Origin: Paenibacillus spongiae
Lineage (GTDB): Bacteria; Bacillota; Bacilli; Paenibacillales; Paenibacillaceae
Length of the DNA stretch: 64,000 bases
Assembly (NCBI RefSeq): GCF_024734895.1
Contig: NZ_CP091430.1
Location: 5,102,501-5,166,500 of the forward strand
Direction: 5' to 3'
Part shown: positions 60,892 through 64,000 of the stretch, piece by piece
Numbering within the stretch: the stretch's first letter is position 1
How the letters are laid out: each line of letters starts with the position of its first letter
Translations under genes and position numbers: made by a program
Notes under the pieces: generated by a model
What the model saw: the letters and a program-made list of their open reading frames with translations, nothing else
What the model was told of the DNA's origin: nothing
Databases searched by the model: none

Positions 60892-62433
60892 ATGCTCTGG
60901 CTTATAAAGTTACTGACGGGAAACCGGAATTCCAAGTACCGGAAGGCGCCGAACCAGGCAGACATAACGGAGAAGGCGCCGATAAACCGTGAATTATCCG
61001 CTAATCTCAATCGCCTGAAGCAGTCGTTTAGTCTGGCTCCCGACTTGGTCTTCCGCCATTTTCAAATCGTTCATTCCGGAGCTTCCGCGGCGCTTGTATA
61101 CTTGGATGGCTTGGCCGATAAGCAAACCATCCAAGAACATATTCTGCGGGAACTGATTCATGGCGCTTCGGAGCAGCAATTTATATTGAATGCGGTAAGC
61201 GTCGGGGAATGCCGGGCGGGCGTGATGTGGAGCAGCATCGACGATGCCATTCTGCATGGGGACAGCGTTCTATTCATTGACGGTCATCCGAAAGCCTATA
61301 TCTTCGCTACGAAAGGCTGGCCGCAGCGAGCCGTTGAAGACACCAAGATCGAGCCGGCCCTTCGGGGCGGGCATCAAGGCTTCGTCGAATCAGGCTACCA
61401 GAATATCGCGTTAATTCGCCGGTATATTCAAAGCCGGGAATTGAAAATAAAAGAATTCACTATCGGCGAGCGCGGCAAATCAAAGGTATCGGTCCTCTAC
61501 TTGGCCGATGTCGCCCATCCGGAAGTTCTTAAGGAGCTGGAGACGCGAATTGCGCAGATCGACGTCGATGCCATCTTAAATACCGGCGAGCTGGCGGAAT
61601 TCATCGAGGATAATCCTTATTCGCCTTTTCCGCAGTTCATATTGTCAGAAAGGCCGGATTCCGCAGCCTCTCATATCCTTCAAGGGAGGATCGTTGTCGT
61701 CGTGGACCGGTCGCCAAGCGTGCTGATCGCGCCGGTAAACTTCGTGTCCTTCTTCCAAAGCGTCGACGATTACGGCAGCCGCTGGCTGATCGCTTCTTTT
61801 ATCCGGATTCTCCGGTTCTTAGCCTTGTTCATCGCTTTATTCCTGCCGGCTGCGTACATTTCGCTTATCTCGTTCAATTACGAAGTGATTCCGCTGCAGC
61901 TTCTCATATCGATTGCCGAGACGAGAACCCGCGTTCCGTTTCCCCCGATTTTGGAAGCCATTCTGATGGAATTAACGCTTGAAATGATGCGCGAAGCCGG
62001 AATCCGCCTGCCAACGCCGATCGGCCAGACGATCGGGATCGTGGGCGGGATCATTATCGGACAAGCGGCTGTTCAAGCAGGGATCGTCAGCAACATTATG
62101 GTCATCGTGGTAGCCTCGACCGCCATAGCGTCGTTTATTTTCCCCAACTATGATATCGGTGCGTCTATACGGCTTCTGCGGTTTCCGATGATGCTGCTTG
62201 CTTCGATGTTCGGCATTGTGGGAATGGTATGCGGGGCGATGGCCTTGGTTGCGCATTTCGTTTCGCTTGAATCGTTAGGCACGCCGTATGGCAGCCCGTT
62301 AGCGCCATGGCGCTTTGCCGATATGAAGGATGTATTCATCCGATTTCCGCTGTGGAAGATGAACAAGCGGCCCCAGAGCGCAAGAGCGGTGCAATCCGCA
62401 AGGCAAGGCCCGCCGGAAAGGGATCAGCAATGA
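60892..62433 (+). CDS. GerA family germinant receptor A subunit
   Basis: 513 residues. Soluble N-terminal domain (ALVYLDGLADKQTIQEHILREL, DDAILHGDSVLFIDG) followed by the membrane part with VVVVDRSPSVLIAPVNFVSFF and REAGIRLPTPIGQTIGIVGGIIIGQAAVQAGIVS. It is only moderately similar to the A subunit at 5780, so the two receptors should sense different nutrients. AGGATGG lies ahead of the ATG. Its stop overlaps the B-subunit start as ATGA. First gene of an A-B-C operon. Confidence 0.95.
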   Translation: MLWLIKLLTGNRNSKYRKAPNQADITEKAPINRELSANLNRLKQSFSLAPDLVFRHFQIVHSGASAALVYLDGLADKQTIQEHILRELIHGASEQQFILNAVSVGECRAGVMWSSIDDAILHGDSVLFIDGHPKAYIFATKGWPQRAVEDTKIEPALRGGHQGFVESGYQNIALIRRYIQSRELKIKEFTIGERGKSKVSVLYLADVAHPEVLKELETRIAQIDVDAILNTGELAEFIEDNPYSPFPQFILSERPDSAASHILQGRIVVVVDRSPSVLIAPVNFVSFFQSVDDYGSRWLIASFIRILRFLALFIALFLPAAYISLISFNYEVIPLQLLISIAETRTRVPFPPILEAILMELTLEMMREAGIRLPTPIGQTIGIVGGIIIGQAAVQAGIVSNIMVIVVASTAIASFIFPNYDIGASIRLLRFPMMLLASMFGIVGMVCGAMALVAHFVSLESLGTPYGSPLAPWRFADMKDVFIRFPLWKMNKRPQSARAVQSARQGPPERDQQ

Positions 62434-63530
62434 AAAAATATGCATTCAACGAAATAACTTACATGCAGTTTATTCTTATTATCCACGGAACTCAGATCGG
62501 AACGGGGGTCTTCTCTCTGCCCAAGAATTTGGCCGAGAAAGCGGGGACGGACGGCTGGATGTCCCTGCTCCTCGGCTGGGGCTTCGCAGTGGCCGCAAGC
62601 ATTGCGATCGTGCAAATTTTCAAGAAGTTCCCGAACGATACGTTGGCGGATCTATTGATTCGCCTGTTCGGCAAATTTATCGGAAAGGCTCTCCTCATTC
62701 CGGTTATTTTGTATTTTGCCTTTGGCGTCTGGTCCGTCCTTACCTCTGGGGTTCTATACGTCAAGCACTGGTTTTTGCCGCAGACTTCCGACTATGTCGT
62801 GATGATCTTATTGATTGTCCCCGGCTATTTAGTCGCCCGCAGCGGTTTGCGTATATTGGGCCGGTACAGCGAGCTTGTCTTTTATATGACGTTATGGATG
62901 CCATTCACTCTTCTGATCGTCCTGAAAGACAGTCACTGGATTCATTTGCTGCCGCTGTTCAAAGACGGGTGGAGACCGATCGTTCAAGGAGTGGAAGAAA
63001 CCGCTTTTTCTTTTTTCGGCTTTGAAATCGTCTATTTTTTGTACCCTTTTTTGCAAAAAAAACAGCTCGCCGTTCGCGGAGTCGTCATTGCCAATACGTT
63101 GACCCTCATCTATTATCTCGGAGTCACGCTGATTTGCTTTGCTTTTTACAGCCCTGACGATATCACAAACTATAATCAACCGCTGTTAAGCCTGCTGAAG
63201 GTGATCGAATTGCGGTTTCTCGAACGATTCGACATGATCTATCTGGTTTTTTATCTGTTTGTCGTTTCGACGACATGGCTCTCTATGACGTTCGGAGCGG
63301 TCTTTAGTACCGGTCATTTGTTTGGAAAAGAAGGTCCTGCGCCGTTTGCCGTCATCCTCTTTCTGCTGATTGTCGCGCTTACCGTCGCGCTTCATCCATC
63401 CTGGAATCAGCTTCAGCAGTCGCAGCAGCTCATAAGTAAATTCGGAATAGGCTTTGCCTACATATTGCCTTGGTTTCTGCTCCTGTATTCCCGTATTTAT
63501 GATCGACTTCGAAGGAGGGATCCCCAATGA
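62430..63530 (+). CDS. GerAB/ArcD/ProY family germinant receptor B subunit
   Basis: 366 residues from ATG 62430, with AAAGGGATC ahead and a 4-base overlap with the A gene. About ten membrane segments of the APC-like fold; QFILIIHGTQIGTGVFSLPKNLAEKAGTDGW is the usual first-helix motif with the broken-helix Gly residues. It should bind the germinant. Its stop overlaps the C-subunit start as ATGA. Confidence 0.94.
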   Translation: MKKYAFNEITYMQFILIIHGTQIGTGVFSLPKNLAEKAGTDGWMSLLLGWGFAVAASIAIVQIFKKFPNDTLADLLIRLFGKFIGKALLIPVILYFAFGVWSVLTSGVLYVKHWFLPQTSDYVVMILLIVPGYLVARSGLRILGRYSELVFYMTLWMPFTLLIVLKDSHWIHLLPLFKDGWRPIVQGVEETAFSFFGFEIVYFLYPFLQKKQLAVRGVVIANTLTLIYYLGVTLICFAFYSPDDITNYNQPLLSLLKVIELRFLERFDMIYLVFYLFVVSTTWLSMTFGAVFSTGHLFGKEGPAPFAVILFLLIVALTVALHPSWNQLQQSQQLISKFGIGFAYILPWFLLLYSRIYDRLRRRDPQ

Positions 63531-64000
63531 AACGCATCTCTTTCATTAGTATGCTGCTATCTCTTTCGCTCCTATCGGGCTGCGCGGATCAAATCAATAT
63601 CGAGGACATTTCGCTTACCTTATTGGTTGGCATTGACCTCGATGAAGAGAACCGTCTTGTTTTTTCGTCCTCCAGTCCGGTCTTTAACGTAGAAGCGAAA
63701 GAGAAGGAAGAGAAAACGGTTGTCTTTGCCGACACCCTTCGGGAGTCAAGGGAAAAATTCGATGCCACGGTAACCGCGCTAACGAGCCGCGGCAAGCTTC
63801 AAGTACTGCTTCTAGGCAAGCGTCTTCTTCAGCACAAGGATTGGTTCTCGCTGGTCGATACGATGTACAGAGACGGCAAGAATACGGTCGTATCCCGCAT
63901 CGCTCTTGTTGACGGTCCCGTTTCGGAAATCGTCACGTTCAATCCCAAGGACAAACCCCGTCTCCCCATCTATTTGGCAAAGCTGATCGATACCTCCGAG
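63527..64000 (+). CDS. Ger(x)C family germination lipoprotein, 3' end outside window
   Basis: First 158 codons. ATG 63527 follows AAGGAGG. Signal sequence ending in the lipobox LSGC with Cys19, then ADQINIEDISLTLLVGIDLDEE, the standard GerC domain-1 opening. The C-terminal part of the gene is cut by the window end. Completes the second germinant-receptor operon. The other C subunit (4623) has the same layout with a different sequence. Confidence 0.92.
   Translation, partial: MKRISFISMLLSLSLLSGCADQINIEDISLTLLVGIDLDEENRLVFSSSSPVFNVEAKEKEEKTVVFADTLRESREKFDATVTALTSRGKLQVLLLGKRLLQHKDWFSLVDTMYRDGKNTVVSRIALVDGPVSEIVTFNPKDKPRLPIYLAKLIDTSE

Overview
The window looks like a chromosomal segment of a Gram-positive, endospore-forming saprophyte of the Paenibacillaceae (Paenibacillus or Cohnella type). 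Evidence for this: two gerA-type germinant-receptor operons, a sortase D with an LPXTG surface protein, lipoprotein sugar-binding proteins with MalF/MalG-type permeases, many AraC, LacI, GntR and DeoR regulators, strong AGGAGG ribosome-binding sites, and CcpA cre-like operators. I see no phage, insertion sequence, tRNA, rRNA or CRISPR array. The genus assignment is inference.

Region 1 (1-8.4 kb), mostly minus strand: a sugar isomerase/epimerase cut by the window edge, an SMP-30 lactonase, a short-chain dehydrogenase, a plus-strand L,D-transpeptidase-like gene, a Gfo/Idh/MocA oxidoreductase, then a germinant-receptor operon in the order B-A-C. Region 2 (8.6-21.7 kb): a phytanoyl-CoA-dioxygenase-like protein fused to HEAT repeats, a 1-kb non-coding block with a cluster of 27-bp hairpins and eight copies of a 41-bp tandem repeat, then regulators (AraC, LacI, AraC) interleaved with Gfo/Idh/MocA oxidoreductases, a hydroxypyruvate-isomerase-like protein, two aldo/keto reductases and xpt. 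Region 3 (21.9-31.7 kb): two tandem-duplicated solute-binding lipoproteins without permeases, a small membrane protein, an amidohydrolase with its GntR regulator, a divergent pair of PhyH-type dioxygenases and two paralogous AraC regulators, and a 5'-nucleotidase.

Region 4 (32-41.8 kb) is a surface module: class D sortase, a secreted transglutaminase-like protein preceded by two tandem c-di-GMP-I (GEMM-I) riboswitches, a 1144-residue LPKTG adhesin, and a response regulator/hybrid histidine kinase pair. The riboswitches imply that attachment or detachment is tied to c-di-GMP.

Region 5 (42.4-59.9 kb) is one tightly packed minus-strand operon of about 16.4 kb: two SIS-domain proteins, a GlcNAc-kinase-like ATPase, a UgpC/MsmK ATPase, a membrane-anchored solute-binding protein with jelly-roll-like modules, two MalF/MalG permease pairs, an NHL-propeller/YIP1 membrane protein, a DUF5696 protein and a second binding lipoprotein. 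A divergent DeoR regulator sits on a regularly spaced TTCGAA array. It reads as capture, possible cleavage, import by two ABC importers sharing one ATPase, and phosphorylation of an amino-sugar glycan. Region 6 (60-64 kb) holds another non-coding repeat block and a second germinant-receptor operon (A-B-C), cut by the window end.
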